From Selaginella moellendorffii (Eukaryota; Streptophyta; Lycopodiopsida; Selaginellales; Selaginellaceae), in NCBI RefSeq assembly GCF_000143415.4, contig NW_003314308.1, positions 365,794 through 429,793 on the forward strand: 64,000 bases of DNA. The letters are read 5' to 3'. The translations under genes and the position numbers were made by a program. This document shows, piece after piece, positions 40,753 to 52,062 of this stretch (positions within the stretch are counted from its first letter, which is position 1; each line of letters begins with the position of its first letter). Below the pieces are notes generated by a model, which was not told the DNA's origin, did not search any database, and worked only from the letters and a program-made list of their open reading frames with translations.

Positions 40753-43197
40753 TCAACGCTTTGATTCGTAAAGGCTGGCCAAGAGCACGTAGGCTGCTCC
40801 CTGGTCGTCACCATCGCCGGCTTTCATCCACGACTCAAAGGCGAGCTTGCCAACCTCGGCGTTTCGGAAGATGCGGCTCGCGCTCAGCACGGTGCTCCAA
40901 GTCACGGCATTGGGCTTGTAAGGCATCGCTTCGACGAGCTTCACCACCTCGTCCAGTCGGTTGGCACGTCCCAGCGAGTCGACGATGCAGTGGTAGTGCT
41001 TGATCCCTGGAAGCGTCCCAAACTTTGAGAGCATGGAATGGAAAAAGTACCTGGCAGTCTCGACGAGGCCACCGCGGCTGCAAGCGATGAGCAGGCACAC
41101 GAAAGTCACGGCGTTTGGGCGGAGTCCCTCGTCGAGCAGCGCGTGGAAGAGCTCCAGCACCTCTCTCGTGTTGACCTGGCGGCTATGCCCGGCTACCAGC
41201 GTGTTCCAAGTCACTAAGTTCCTGGTGGTGGATGAAGAAGTGGCAGCGAAGACACACCCAGCGTCCTCCATGCTTCCACACTTGGCGTAGGCGTCGAGCA
41301 AGCTATTCGTGAGAAGCACCACCTCCTTCTCCTCGGACGACGACAAGAGCCCACGTCGGTTGATCTTTCCATGGACGAGCTTCGTCCTCTCCAGCGCAAC
41401 CAAGCTTCCGCAAGCTTTGAGTGCCGCGGCAAAGCTAAGAACGTCTGGAGCGCAGTCCATCCGAGCGAAGAGCTCCAGGGCCACTTCTCCCTCGTCGCTC
41501 TCCGCGTAGCCGAGCATCAGAGCGTTCCAGAACACCACGTCCCGGCAGTGGATCATCGCCTCAAAGACTCGACGAGCACGGGACAGGCTTCCACACTTGG
41601 AGTACAAGTCGACGAGCGTGCTGGCCACGAATCTGTCCGAGTGGAAGCCACTATTCTCAGCCTGTTCGTGCAAAGCTATGCCTCTTCCCAAGCACCTGGC
41701 CTTGACAAGCTTCCCAGATACTTGCTTCGCGTTCTCCATCGCTGCCAGGCCAGTCCAGGCCTTGAGTGCCGCCACAAAGCTTCGTGAGTCCGATGGCAAG
41801 CCTTGTTGGAGCATTCTCGCAAAAACTTCCAGAGCGGCATCTGGTTCTTCGTTTTGCGCGTAGCCGAGCATAAGTCCGTCCCACGAAACAACCGTGTGCA
41901 CTGGCATCCTTGCGAAGGCCCTGGAAGCGTCAGCCATGCTTCCACACTCTCCATACAAGTCCACCAGCGAGCTTCCCACGCAGACGTCGAGATCACACCC
42001 AAACTTTCGAGCCTGCGCGTGAATAGCCATGCCTTTCTCCAAGCTTTCCAGCTTCACGGGCCTGCCGCAAACTTCCACCCCGGCCTCCTTCGTCGCCAAG
42101 CAAAGGCAAGCTTTCAAAGCAGCGACGAACGTCCCAGCAGTGAGCTCTTCCCAGCATCGTCGCAGCGTCGCCATTCTCTTCTCGAACAGCTCCAGAGTAA
42201 CTTCCGGTCTCCCGTTTCTCGAGTAGCCCAGCATGAGAGCGTTCCACGACACGGCAGTGTGTCGAGGCATCCTGTCAAACACCCGCTGGGCGCTCACCAC
42301 GCTTCCACACTTCGCGTACATGTCCACCAGCGTGTTTGCGATGTAGATATCGTCCTCGAATCCGAGCTCCACGGCTTGGCAGTGAAGGACCCTCCCTCTC
42401 TCCAAGATCTCGGCCTTGGTAACTTTCTTCTCCTCTGCCAAGCTCGCGCAAGCCTTTACTGCCGCCACCAAAGTCCGAGCATTCGGCTCGCATCCTTCCA
42501 CTCCCATGCACGACACCAGCTCGAGCGCCACCTCTTCCTCACCATTGTCTACATATCCCAGCACCAGAGCCGTCCAGGAAACCACGCTCCTACAAACCAT
42601 CCGGTCGAAAACCATCCGGGCATCGACCAAGCTCCCACACTTCACGTAAGCATCGAGCATGGAATTCGCCACAAAGATGTCCGAGTCACAGCTCTTCTCC
42701 ACTGCCTGGAAGTGGACTCCCATTGCTCGCACCAGCGCTCCAAGTTTCACGAGCCTTCCATCGATGATCTCGCCTTCCTCGGCAGCGGCCAAGTTGGAGC
42801 AGGCCTTGGCGGCTGCCACAAACGTCCACGAGTTTGGAGCACAGCCTTCTTCTCGTTCCATCCTTTCAAGCGCCTCGAGAGCTAAGATCTCTTCCTTGTT
42901 CTCCGCGTAGCCGAGCATCAAGGCCGTCCAGGACACCACATTGCGACTGGCCATCCCATCGAAGACCCTCCGCGCATCCGTCAAGCTCCCACACTTGGCG
43001 AACATCGAGATCAGTGAATTTGCCACGGAAATCCGCGAGATCTCCCCTCCTTCCACCGCATCGCTGTGGAGCTTCCATCCTCTCTGCAGATCCCTACTTC
43101 TAGCGCACTCCTGGATCGCTGCGATGACGCTGTGCGATCGAGTTCCCGATTCCTCATCGCAGTCTCGCAAAGATTTCCTCGCGGAGCAGCGCCGCAA
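40753..43197 (-). CDS. PPR protein, intronless body, E-type
   Basis: 814 codons are open from 43197 down to 40753. PLS-type repeats recur (MYAKCGSVVSAQRVFDRMP, VSWNALMLGYxxNxxxEVAL), and the tail ends in an E-like segment (WSTVLSASRIF, then YVLLASLYESKR). There is no DYW. The frame opens after a TAG with the codon TTG; the first in-frame ATG is at about residue 63, inside the first repeats. Either a short 5' exon lies upstream or a non-AUG start is used. It likely acts on organellar RNA. It is head-to-head with HOP (267 bp) and tail-to-tail with ALY. Confidence 0.85.
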   Translation of the reverse strand: MRRCSARKSLRDCDEESGTRSHSVIAAIQECARSRDLQRGWKLHSDAVEGGEISRISVANSLISMFAKCGSLTDARRVFDGMASRNVVSWTALMLGYAENKEEILALEALERMEREEGCAPNSWTFVAAAKACSNLAAAEEGEIIDGRLVKLGALVRAMGVHFQAVEKSCDSDIFVANSMLDAYVKCGSLVDARMVFDRMVCRSVVSWTALVLGYVDNGEEEVALELVSCMGVEGCEPNARTLVAAVKACASLAEEKKVTKAEILERGRVLHCQAVELGFEDDIYIANTLVDMYAKCGSVVSAQRVFDRMPRHTAVSWNALMLGYSRNGRPEVTLELFEKRMATLRRCWEELTAGTFVAALKACLCLATKEAGVEVCGRPVKLESLEKGMAIHAQARKFGCDLDVCVGSSLVDLYGECGSMADASRAFARMPVHTVVSWDGLMLGYAQNEEPDAALEVFARMLQQGLPSDSRSFVAALKAWTGLAAMENAKQVSGKLVKARCLGRGIALHEQAENSGFHSDRFVASTLVDLYSKCGSLSRARRVFEAMIHCRDVVFWNALMLGYAESDEGEVALELFARMDCAPDVLSFAAALKACGSLVALERTKLVHGKINRRGLLSSSEEKEVVLLTNSLLDAYAKCGSMEDAGCVFAATSSSTTRNLVTWNTLVAGHSRQVNTREVLELFHALLDEGLRPNAVTFVCLLIACSRGGLVETARYFFHSMLSKFGTLPGIKHYHCIVDSLGRANRLDEVVKLVEAMPYKPNAVTWSTVLSASRIFRNAEVGKLAFESWMKAGDGDDQGAAYVLLASLYESKR

Positions 43198-43464
43198 GTG
43201 ATTTCTCGTGTTTCTCCCCTACCCGTGGATCTACATTTCTCTTCTTGGCGCCATGGATTCTCCCTTCTATGGATTCTATAAACCCTAAAACCTGGAAGGC
43301 TCGAGAATATGCGCGAGCCCTAATAGAGGCCTCTAGAAGCTTTTCTTATTCTAGGGTTTTCGTTCGTGCGAGGGAGCTGCGCAGGGCGCATCGATCGATC
43401 GATCGAGGTAGGCTAGAATCACTCCGTCAGCACCTCTCACTCTACTCGATTCTCTCCCAGGAGC

Positions 43465-45635
43465 ATGGCGGATGAGGCAAAAGCGCGCGGCAATGCCGCT
43501 TTCTCGGCAGGGAATTTCGAAGAGGCGATCAAGCATTTCTCGGACGCGGTTGCTCTAGCTGGGACGAACCATGTCCTCTACTCCAATCGCTCCGCATGCT
43601 ACGCATCGCTCCACAAGTACCAGGAGGCTCTCGAGGATGCAAAGAAGACTGTGGAGCTCAAGCCGGATTGGCCGAAAGGTTACAGCAGGCTTGGCGCTGC
43701 CTATGTCGGCCTCAAGAAATTCCCCGATGCGGTCTCGGCCTACAAGAAGGGACTCGAGTATGATCCTAGCAACGAGGCTCTCAAGTCGGGCTTGGCGGAC
43801 GCACAGGAATCCATGTCAGGGGGAGGGCAGCCATCGCCTTTCGGGAATTTGTTCCAGGGTCCAGATGTGTGGGCGAAGCTCCAGCAGGATCCCAGGACCA
43901 AAGGGTTTCTCGCGCAGCCGGATTTCTTGAAGATGATGCAAGACCTCCAGAGAAATCCCAACGCGCTCAACCTTTACATGAACGATCCTAGGATGATGCA
44001 AGTTCTAGGAGTTCTACTTGGTGTGAACATCCACACGCCTTCCAAGGAGGAAATGGAGAAGGGTGTTTTTGAGGAGGAACAGGAAGCATCGTCTCAGCCA
44101 TCCGAGACTAGTAGGCGTGAGACAAGCAAGCCTGCTGCTCCTGCTCCAGAGCCGGTCCCGGAACCGATGGAGATACCGGATGAAGATAGAGAGAAAAAGG
44201 AAAAGAAAGCGGCGGCTATAAAAGCGAAGGAGGCCGGGAACGAGGCGTATAAGAAGAAGGATTTTGAGGCGGCATTGGCGAATTACTCCAAGGCAATCGA
44301 GCTTGACGACGAGGATATCTCCTACCTCACAAACAGAGCAGCGGTCTACCTTGAAATGGGAAAGGTACTGTTTCTTATTTGTTATTACCACCTTCTGTGG
44401 TTGTTTCTCACTTTCGATGGTTTCTTACGGCAAACAGTACGAAGAATGCATCAAAGATTGCGATCAGGCAGTCGAGCGTGGAAGGGAATTGCATTCAGAC
44501 TACAAGATGGTAGCAAAGGCGCTGACGCGGAAGGGATCGGCTTATGTCAAGCTGGCTAAGTGTGCCAAGGACTACGAGCCTGCTATCGAGATCTTCAACA
44601 AGGCTTTGACAGAACACCGTAATCCGGACACTTTGAAAAAACTCAATGATGCAGAGAAAGTCAAGAAGGAACTTGAGCAAAAGGAGTACTTTGATCCCAA
44701 GATTGCCGACGAGGAGAGAGAAAAAGGTACCTTAAGTCATGAATTGTGCTTGACTTCGTTCTTTTCTTCCTTTTAACTGTTAGGCAACGATTATTTCAAG
44801 GAGCAAAAGTATCCCGAGGCAGTGAAGCATTACTCGGAGGCTCTTAGGAGGAATCCGAATGATGTGAAGGTATCACGCGTGATTTTGTGTGTGATAGCCA
44901 CTGAGCTTGCCCTCTCTTTGCATGCAGGCTTACAGCAACAGAGCAGCAAGCTACACGAAACTCGGTGCCTTCCCCGAAGGGTTGAAGGATGCTAACAAGT
45001 GCTTGGAGATCGATCCTTCTTTTATCAAGGGATACTCGCGCAAGGGGGCAATCCAATTCTTCATGAAGGAGTATGACAAAGCATTGGAAACTTACCAGGT
45101 AAAACTTGAAGGTAGAATGAAAAGACCTCACTTTTAACGTGTGTTCTCGTTTCCTCGATAGACCGGGTTGAAGTACGATGAACACAACCAGGAAATGATG
45201 GATGGGATCCAAAGGTAATTCACCGAAACTTTTCTTTTAATGACAAAGACTCTCCCTTTTTCCCCAGATGCGTCGAGCAGATCAACAAGACGAACAGAGG
45301 AGACATTAGCGCCGAAGAGCTCAAAGAACGCCAGGTTAGCTTTTCTTGTAGTGAGTGCTTCGAGTGTGTTCTTATTTCTCTTTCCACCGTTCAGGCCAAG
45401 GCTATGCAAGACCCCGAGATCCAGGGCATTCTCTCGGATCCAGTAATGCGACAGGTATGAGATCGATTTTTCTCGATTCTTCGTCTCAACTTGAAATGGA
45501 TTTTCTGGTTTGGTGTTGTAGGTATTGATCGATTTCCAGGAGAGTCCAAAGTCAGCTCAAGACCACATGAAGAACCCTATGATCATGGCAAAGATCCAGA
45601 AGCTTGTGGCCGCTGGCATTGTCCAAGTGAGATAG
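43465..45635 (+). CDS. HOP: HSP70-HSP90 organising protein HOP/STI1, 8 exons
   Basis: Exons 43465-44364, 44438-44726, 44784-44869, 44928-45098, 45162-45214, 45268-45334, 45395-45454, 45522-45635; 579 residues. Three TPR clusters: TPR1 at residues 1-110 (EAKARGNAAFSAGNFEEAIK), TPR2A from about 255 (KEAGNEAYKKKDFEAAL) and TPR2B from about 395 (GNDYFKEQKYPEAVKHYSEA). STI1/DP domains follow TPR1 (DPRTKGFLAQPDFLKMMQDL) and close the protein (IDFQESPKSAQDHMKNP). Carboxylate-clamp residues (K, N, N, K, R) appear in TPR1 and TPR2A. It bridges HSP70 and HSP90 in the cytosol. The first exon codes half the protein. Confidence 0.96.
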
Positions 45636-46440
45636 TTGACTGGGCCTCTAGTGGTAGGAATTTTGCTGATTCGCTTCCTATTATGTCATTGATAATGGTC
45701 ATGTGATGATGCGTCCGCCACCTTTTATAGTTAGGTATGCTCTCTTCTACCAACAACATGTCCAAATACATGGGAGGTGGAAGTCATAAGATCTGTACGG
45801 AGTAAGTTTAAAATTCTCGGGCGGGCGGAAGATTTCGCTGGCGCCGTACGCTTTGTCACTATTGAGTCTCAAGTTCAAATCTTCTTAGCGTCTAGAATGT
45901 CCAATAATTGATACATTGGCGATTATTTTGACTCGGACATGGATAAGTTTTGATCAAATATCTTTACAATGCGTTGTGGTTGTAGGGTTTGCCGGCGGCT
46001 GTTTGAATTGTCCGGCCAGCCAATTTTTGTATGTGTGGCCCAAGGCTGACCGATGTTTCTGCCGGTAGATGTATGTAGACAATGTCGATGATGGGCCATG
46101 CTAAGTACGGCACGATTGTAAACTGTCCAAGAGTGACGTCAGCCCTAGTACGGGTGTGCTCGGTACGACCGCCAAGGGAGAAGATTATCTTTTCTCCCTT
46201 ATCCCTTGCCTCGTTCCATTGCGGGCGCATTTAGGGTTTCCATCTTTCCGGCTTCTTTTACTCGCCTTTCTTTATCTTTTATGGTTGCCCTCCCTCTGGA
46301 GATAATGCGCGAGGAACAGGGACGAAGAACACTGCTACCACTGGCGCGGAGGATTTCGCCTAGAATCTGGTGATGGATTGTTGAAATTATGGATTCCTGA
46401 CGCTCGCTAGGGCCGGGAAGGAGCCAGCAGCGATCGGTCG
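45636..46440. other. Intergenic, HOP 3' flank and GRAS promoter; no gene seen
   Basis: No domain-bearing frame. The leader just before the GRAS ATG (about 46200-46440) has higher GC than the rest. Nothing else stands out. Confidence 0.6.
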
Positions 46441-48426
46441 ATGGCAACGAGCGTCAAGAACGAGCTCCTGGCGGCGTCCCCCCCTCCATTCCACTGGCCG
46501 GCGTCGATCTTCTCACCTCCTCCTCCTCAATCGCAGCATTCTCTGGCCATGCGCGAAGATTGTGGCAGCGGCGTGTGGGATCACTGCTCCGCGGCGGCTG
46601 GATCGGGCGCTCTCTCGCCGCTGAGCGAGTATCTCATGCAGCCGGACGAGGAAATCTTGTCCATGTCCTCGCTCGATGCCGCTAGCAGCAGCTTCCAGTC
46701 GGGATTGACGACGGACGAGGAGGAGGAGCAAGGGTTCTTTGCCGGATTATCGGCGAATTCTTGCTCCTCGGCCTCCAACACGTCCCCCTCCTCGGCCTCT
46801 CACCACTACCAGCAATTCGACCCCAACAGCCCGCCCGGCAACGTCCTCCTCCACTCGGTGGTGCGCTCCAAAATCCACGAGATCAACAGCAGGCTCTTCG
46901 ACGACGAGGACGACGGCATCGATCAGCTCATCACGACCGACGGCGTCGTCATCGATTCCTCGCCCTCGCTGGAGCAGCAGCACGGCTACCAGCCCGTGGC
47001 GATGCCGCCGCCAGCGCCGATTCTCCCATTCCGCTCACACCAGGACTCGTTTGGGACGATACGATCGTTCGATTTCCAGCAGCCCATCCAGCCGGCCTTC
47101 GCGAGCTGGACGCACGGTACGTGGCACGTCCACCCCACGGTGCCGCCGCCGCTGCCGCCGGCGGTACGCGGGCCGGCGTGGCAGCACCGCGGAGGTATAC
47201 CGCACGGTACGGTGCCTGTGCCGCCGGCGCCGGCAAGCACCGTGGCGGTGCCGGGCGGTATACCGCACGACGGCTCCCAGGACCCACAGGTGCTACTCGT
47301 CCAGCTGCTAGTGATGTGCGCCCACGCGGTGGCGGAGGACAACGAGAGCATCGCCCAGATGATATTGGCGCGTCTCAGGCAGCACACTGGGCCGGAGGGG
47401 ACGCCCATGGAGAGGCTGGCGTCCTACTTCACCGAGGCGCTTGCCGCGCGGATCGATCACTCCACGGGCTCTGCCCTCTTCAAGGGCCTGCTCAGCGACA
47501 AGCTGCTCGAGTCGGATGGATCCACGCAGGCCAGCATGCTCGAGGCGTTCAGCACCTTCTACGACTACCTCCCCATCGGCAAATTCGACCACCTCACCAT
47601 GAACCAGGTAATCCTCGACGCCGTGGAGCGCGAGCGCGCCATCCACATCCTCGACCTCCAGCTCTGGTTTGGCACCCAATGGCCGGCGCTGCTGCAAGCT
47701 CTCGCAACTCGCCCCGGAGGACCACCTAGAGTGAGGATCACGGCAGTGGGCTCTTCCGCGGACGACCTAGCAGCCACTGGCGACAAGCTCCACGAGTGTG
47801 CCAAGACGCTGCGCGTCCATCTCGTGTACAAGGCCTTGCTACTGCCCAAGGCGGACAAGTTCCATGCCGGGCTCGTCAACCTCCATCCCGGCGAGGCCTT
47901 CATCGTCAACAGCCTCAGCCAGTTCCACTACCTCCTGCAGCCCTCCACTTCCGACTCGGACACCTCCTTCGGCGGATTCATGGCTCACATCCGAGCTCTC
48001 CGGCCCAAGGTGCTCGTCATGGCGGAGAACGACGCCAGCCACAACAGCTCCGACTTTCTCAAGCGATTCGGGGAGTGTCTCAAGTACTACTCGGCGGTGT
48101 TCGACGCCATGGCGACGTGCGCGAGCTCGCCCAGCGGGAGGTTGAAGATGGAGAGGCTCTTTGCGGCGCCAAAGATCCGGAACATCATCGCGTGCGAGGG
48201 GCCTAACCGGGTGGAGCGTCACGAGAGCATGGCGGACTGGAGCAAGCGGCTGGAGGTGGCGGGGTTTCGGCCATCGCCGCTCAGCCAGAGGGCCGTCAAC
48301 CAGGCCAAGCTGCTACTCCGCCTCTACTACACGAATGGCTACACGCTCCACAGCGAGAGAGGCTCGCTGGTTCTCGGGTGGAGGAATTTGCCGCTCAACA
48401 CGGTATCGGCCTGGAGAGTCGCGTGA
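46441..48426 (+). CDS. GRAS-family transcription regulator, intronless
   Basis: 661 residues. The first 280 are low-complexity (Ser, Pro, His, acidic) and probably disordered. The GRAS domain runs from about residue 283: LHR1 (LLVQLLVMCAHAVAEDN), a VHIID-like motif (IHILDLQLWFGTQWPALLQA), the SAW end (ERGSLVLGWRNLPLNTVSAW) and a PFYRE region (LKYYSAVFDAM). The phrase LLQALATRPGGPP recalls the SCL4/7 and LAS neighbourhoods, but the subfamily is not certain. GRAS proteins act with DNA-binding partners in growth and hormone signalling. No intron, as usual for the family; GC-rich coding sequence. Confidence 0.92.
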   Translation: MATSVKNELLAASPPPFHWPASIFSPPPPQSQHSLAMREDCGSGVWDHCSAAAGSGALSPLSEYLMQPDEEILSMSSLDAASSSFQSGLTTDEEEEQGFFAGLSANSCSSASNTSPSSASHHYQQFDPNSPPGNVLLHSVVRSKIHEINSRLFDDEDDGIDQLITTDGVVIDSSPSLEQQHGYQPVAMPPPAPILPFRSHQDSFGTIRSFDFQQPIQPAFASWTHGTWHVHPTVPPPLPPAVRGPAWQHRGGIPHGTVPVPPAPASTVAVPGGIPHDGSQDPQVLLVQLLVMCAHAVAEDNESIAQMILARLRQHTGPEGTPMERLASYFTEALAARIDHSTGSALFKGLLSDKLLESDGSTQASMLEAFSTFYDYLPIGKFDHLTMNQVILDAVERERAIHILDLQLWFGTQWPALLQALATRPGGPPRVRITAVGSSADDLAATGDKLHECAKTLRVHLVYKALLLPKADKFHAGLVNLHPGEAFIVNSLSQFHYLLQPSTSDSDTSFGGFMAHIRALRPKVLVMAENDASHNSSDFLKRFGECLKYYSAVFDAMATCASSPSGRLKMERLFAAPKIRNIIACEGPNRVERHESMADWSKRLEVAGFRPSPLSQRAVNQAKLLLRLYYTNGYTLHSERGSLVLGWRNLPLNTVSAWRVA

Positions 48427-49455
48427 TCTCTTGAAAGTTGGATCGATCGATCGATGGGACAATGGAAAGTTTTCTCTCTTTTTACTTTCGTTTTTTTATC
48501 ATATCACTTCGGTCTTCGATTCAACAAAGCGAGTTGGCTCTCTGCAAGCTTGGAACGATCGATCTATCGATCGGATTTTTATTCGAGTAGAGACTGAAAG
48601 AAATTGTGGTTTGTAGCTTTTTTCCCAATTGAGCTCCCCTGTGCATAGGATTTGGCAAGGAATCCAATAAGGTTCGCTCTAGATACCCCTCGAGTCAATC
48701 AATCAGCCAAGAAAAAAATGGCATCTTCTGGGAATCTCCGGTCCCTCTAGTGTCGACACGAAATGGATAAGGCTGGGTTTCTTTTTTTCTTCTTCTTGTG
48801 GTGCTGCACTGTGGCGATTTTTTGGATGGAAGCACACAACGCGACCCTTCGCGGAGAAAAAATTAGTTATTTTTATCGCAAAGCCTTTGTTGGATTGCTA
48901 CGTGCACCACTTTGAGGGCAAGAAATTCTCGTGTGTTTGGGAAAGGTGGTGGCGCACAAAGGATCTTCGCAAGAGCATATCGCATTACATTCTCTACCAG
49001 TGGGTTGAGTCGAGATTTCGAATAATCTTGCAATGAAAGTGGCTGGATCCAACTCGATCCATCCATAGATCGATCCAACAAAAAATCGAAAGGGCACAGA
49101 CAGGAGAGCGGATTGTTTACGTGAAGTTTGTTCGATAGCTACCTCTCGCTCTGTCCTTGCAGTATTTTTTTCCTCCTTCTCCAAGCTCCAAAACAATCTT
49201 TCTCTCTGCATTTGGTGGCACAGCTGGTCCACACAGATATATGTTCACAAAACTCATTTCCATTCACTCTGGTCAGCCACAGCGTCGCTTTCGATCGATC
49301 GCATTCACGCCATAGCCAAGAACACAAGACACCTTACCAGCTCGAGCCAATTTGAAGCTCCCAGACAAGCGCCATAGAATAAAGAAGATAATGATAGGCC
49401 GAGAACCCTAATTGAATACCATCCGTTGGATGGTCCTATATCCAACGGCTAACAT
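48427..49455. other. Intergenic between GRAS and PPR; no gene seen
   Basis: No supportable frame. Several GATCGATC runs (48440-48460, 48558-48572) follow the GRAS stop. The last 100 bp probably hold the leader of the PPR gene. Confidence 0.6.
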
Positions 49456-51861
49456 TTGATTAAGCCGAATATTCTCGCTCTGGCAAGACATGGCCTTGGC
49501 CTCGTCGCCGATTTCGCCAACGCGATCAAGAGCTGCAAGGATCTCCACAAATGCCGGCTTCTCCACAGCAAGATCCTCTCCGGCCCCTGCAATCACGACC
49601 GATACCTCTCCAATCTCCTCATCGACACGTATGGCAAGCTGGCCAGTATCGAGAGCGCTCGCGCCGTCTTCCACGCGATGGGCGATCCCAATCACTTCTC
49701 CTGGAACATCTTGCTGGGCGCATTCGCCCAGAATGCCCACATCGACGACGCGAAGACCACTTTCGATCGCATGCCGCAGTGGGATCTCGTCTCGTGGAAC
49801 GCGCTAATCTCCGCATTTGCCCATCACGGGCATTCGGAGGAGGCCAAGGCGATGTTCCTGGCGATGGAGAATCGTGACGTCGTGTCCTGGAGCTCCGTGA
49901 TCAAAGCCTACGCGCAGTCCGGACTCGTCGATAAGGCCTCGCAAGTCATGGATCGCATTCCCAAATGGGACGTCCAATCCATCACCGGCATGGTCGCAGC
50001 ATTTGCCCAGAACGGGCACCTTGACGCTGCGAGCGCGATGTTCGATCGAATGGAAGAACGCAACGTCGTCGTGTGGACGGCGCTCATCACCGGCCTCTCG
50101 CTGAGTTACCAGATCGAAGAGGCGGAGACAATCTTTAGATTGATCCCCGGGAGGGACGTGATCGCGTGGAACGCGATGATCACGGCGTATAGCCAAAATG
50201 GCGACCCCCACACGGCCAAGCTCCTCTTCGACGTAATGCCGGAGCGCAACGTGGTGACGTGGACGACCCTGATTGTCGTGCTGGCAGACCACGGTGACCT
50301 GTGCGACGGACGCGGTACCTACCTGCGGATGCCGCACGTCAACGTAGTAGCGTCCAATGCGATGATCCAGGCCAACGCCCACCACGGTGAGCACGACGCG
50401 GCAAAAGGAATCTTTGACGGGATGCGAGAGTGGGACCTTGTCTCCTGGAACTGTCTTCTCACGCTCTACACGGAGGCAGGGAACCTCGCTGACGTGGAGG
50501 GCGTCTTCCACGCCATGCCCGACCGGGATGACGTGTCGCGCAACGCGATGCTTGCGGCGTATGTCCGCTGGGGCCACCTGGACAGCGCCACGTGCCTGTT
50601 TGACGCGATGCCACGTCGCGGGATCGTGTGCTGGAACACCATGGTCACCGCGCACGCCAATGCGGGCGTCACCGCGCGGGCGAAGTGGCTTTACGACACC
50701 ATGCCGCAGTGGAATATCCTTTCGGTCACGGCGATGCTCACCGCGTACTCTAACCGCGCGTTTGTAGAAGATGCCGAGGATCTCTTCATGCGGCTGCCGC
50801 AGCGCACCGCGGTAGCGTGCAACATTATGATCGTGATGTACAGCGAACAGGAGGATCTAGAATCAGCGGTCGGCATATTTTCTAAGATGCCACAGCACGA
50901 TCTTATCTCGTGGAACGCGCTTGTTTCAGCATATGCCGCAAATGGGCATCCGCTGCAAGCGAGAGTTTCTCTCGATTCCATGCCCAAGAGAGACGTGGTA
51001 TCGTGGACGACGGTGGTGGCTGGATATACCCAAACTGGTGATATCGACAAGGCCATCTCCGCCATGAATCGGATGCCAATGTGGGATCTCGTGACCTGGA
51101 ACGTGATGATCTCGGCGTACGCAGGGATTGGAAACTGTGTCATAGCAAAGAAAATGTTTGATGACAAGCAGCAACGGAATCTCATCTCATGGAATGGACT
51201 GATCGCGGCCTACGCCCAAACCGGAAACTTGGCACTCGCGGTCGCCAGCTTCCACAAGATGCCCGAATGGGACTCCATCTCTTGGATCGGGCTCATCGTG
51301 GCCTACGCGCAATGCGGCCACGTATCCGACGCCTGTGCGATGTTCGAGGATATCCCTTCCCGCGGGACGCTGGCGTTCTCCGCGATCCTGGGGGCATATG
51401 CCCACACTGGGTATCACAGCGAGGCCGGGGAGGTCTTCCGGGCAATGCAGCTCGAGGGCGTACGTCCAACCAAGGTTTCGTACATGGCGCTTCTCACAGG
51501 TTTCAGCTATGGCGGGATGCTGGACGAGTGCCGAGAGGCCTTCGTGGGGATGCTGTCGTCGGGGATCTCTCCGGCGATCCAGCACTTTCGCAGCGTTGTC
51601 GACGTTATCGGGCGAGCAAAGGACCCGGGGGATGCGGAAGAACTGATCAGAACGATGCCGTATGTGGCGGACTCGGTGGTGTGGACGTCGCTGCTCGGGG
51701 CGTGTCGCATGCACGGGGATCTGGAGAGAGCGGCGCTGGCGGCAAGAAAGGTGACGGAGCTCGAGCCCGACATCTCGGTTCCGTATGTGCTGCTGGCCGA
51801 GATGATCAAGAGCGAGAGTGGCAGCGACAGTGACGAGCTCGCGAAAGGTATAGATTCGTGA
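49456..51861 (+). CDS. PPR protein, intronless, E-type
   Basis: 801 codons are open from 49456. The body is a long array of about 31-residue repeats of the type FDxMPxRNVVxWTTLI/AYAQxGxxxxA, followed by a PPR-E tail (VSYMALLTGFSYGGMLDECR, then VVWTSLLGACRMHGDLERAA, then YVLLAEMIK). There is no DYW. The frame follows an in-frame TAA and starts with TTG; the first ATG is about 75 codons in (FHAMGDP), so the true start is unresolved. The repeat piece AAFAQNGHL of this gene family occurs as isolated debris at 54583 and 56091. Confidence 0.85.
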   Translation: MIKPNILALARHGLGLVADFANAIKSCKDLHKCRLLHSKILSGPCNHDRYLSNLLIDTYGKLASIESARAVFHAMGDPNHFSWNILLGAFAQNAHIDDAKTTFDRMPQWDLVSWNALISAFAHHGHSEEAKAMFLAMENRDVVSWSSVIKAYAQSGLVDKASQVMDRIPKWDVQSITGMVAAFAQNGHLDAASAMFDRMEERNVVVWTALITGLSLSYQIEEAETIFRLIPGRDVIAWNAMITAYSQNGDPHTAKLLFDVMPERNVVTWTTLIVVLADHGDLCDGRGTYLRMPHVNVVASNAMIQANAHHGEHDAAKGIFDGMREWDLVSWNCLLTLYTEAGNLADVEGVFHAMPDRDDVSRNAMLAAYVRWGHLDSATCLFDAMPRRGIVCWNTMVTAHANAGVTARAKWLYDTMPQWNILSVTAMLTAYSNRAFVEDAEDLFMRLPQRTAVACNIMIVMYSEQEDLESAVGIFSKMPQHDLISWNALVSAYAANGHPLQARVSLDSMPKRDVVSWTTVVAGYTQTGDIDKAISAMNRMPMWDLVTWNVMISAYAGIGNCVIAKKMFDDKQQRNLISWNGLIAAYAQTGNLALAVASFHKMPEWDSISWIGLIVAYAQCGHVSDACAMFEDIPSRGTLAFSAILGAYAHTGYHSEAGEVFRAMQLEGVRPTKVSYMALLTGFSYGGMLDECREAFVGMLSSGISPAIQHFRSVVDVIGRAKDPGDAEELIRTMPYVADSVVWTSLLGACRMHGDLERAALAARKVTELEPDISVPYVLLAEMIKSESGSDSDELAKGIDS

Positions 51862-52062
51862 ACTCGCTTTCGTGCTTTCTTCCTTGTGTCCAAATGGTGG
51901 ACTCCCAAGCTTGGAGCTTCGGTAAAGACAAAAGAGATCCCGAGACAAACCACGTCAAGTCAAGGGTGGGCGATTTTAGGAAATCGAGACGGACAGTGAT
52001 CGCAATCTATCTTGGCCAGCAATGGCAATAGCAAACGACAGTGATATCTAGCTTGGCCAGAA

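Noticed and set aside
41803-42885. A 360-codon + strand frame opposite the PPR gene
   Set aside because: The minus strand has clear PPR repeats through the whole stretch; the + frame is a shadow kept open by codon bias.
46761-47729. A second + frame of 322 codons inside the GRAS gene
   Set aside because: Out-of-frame shadow in GC-rich sequence; the GRAS frame has all family motifs.
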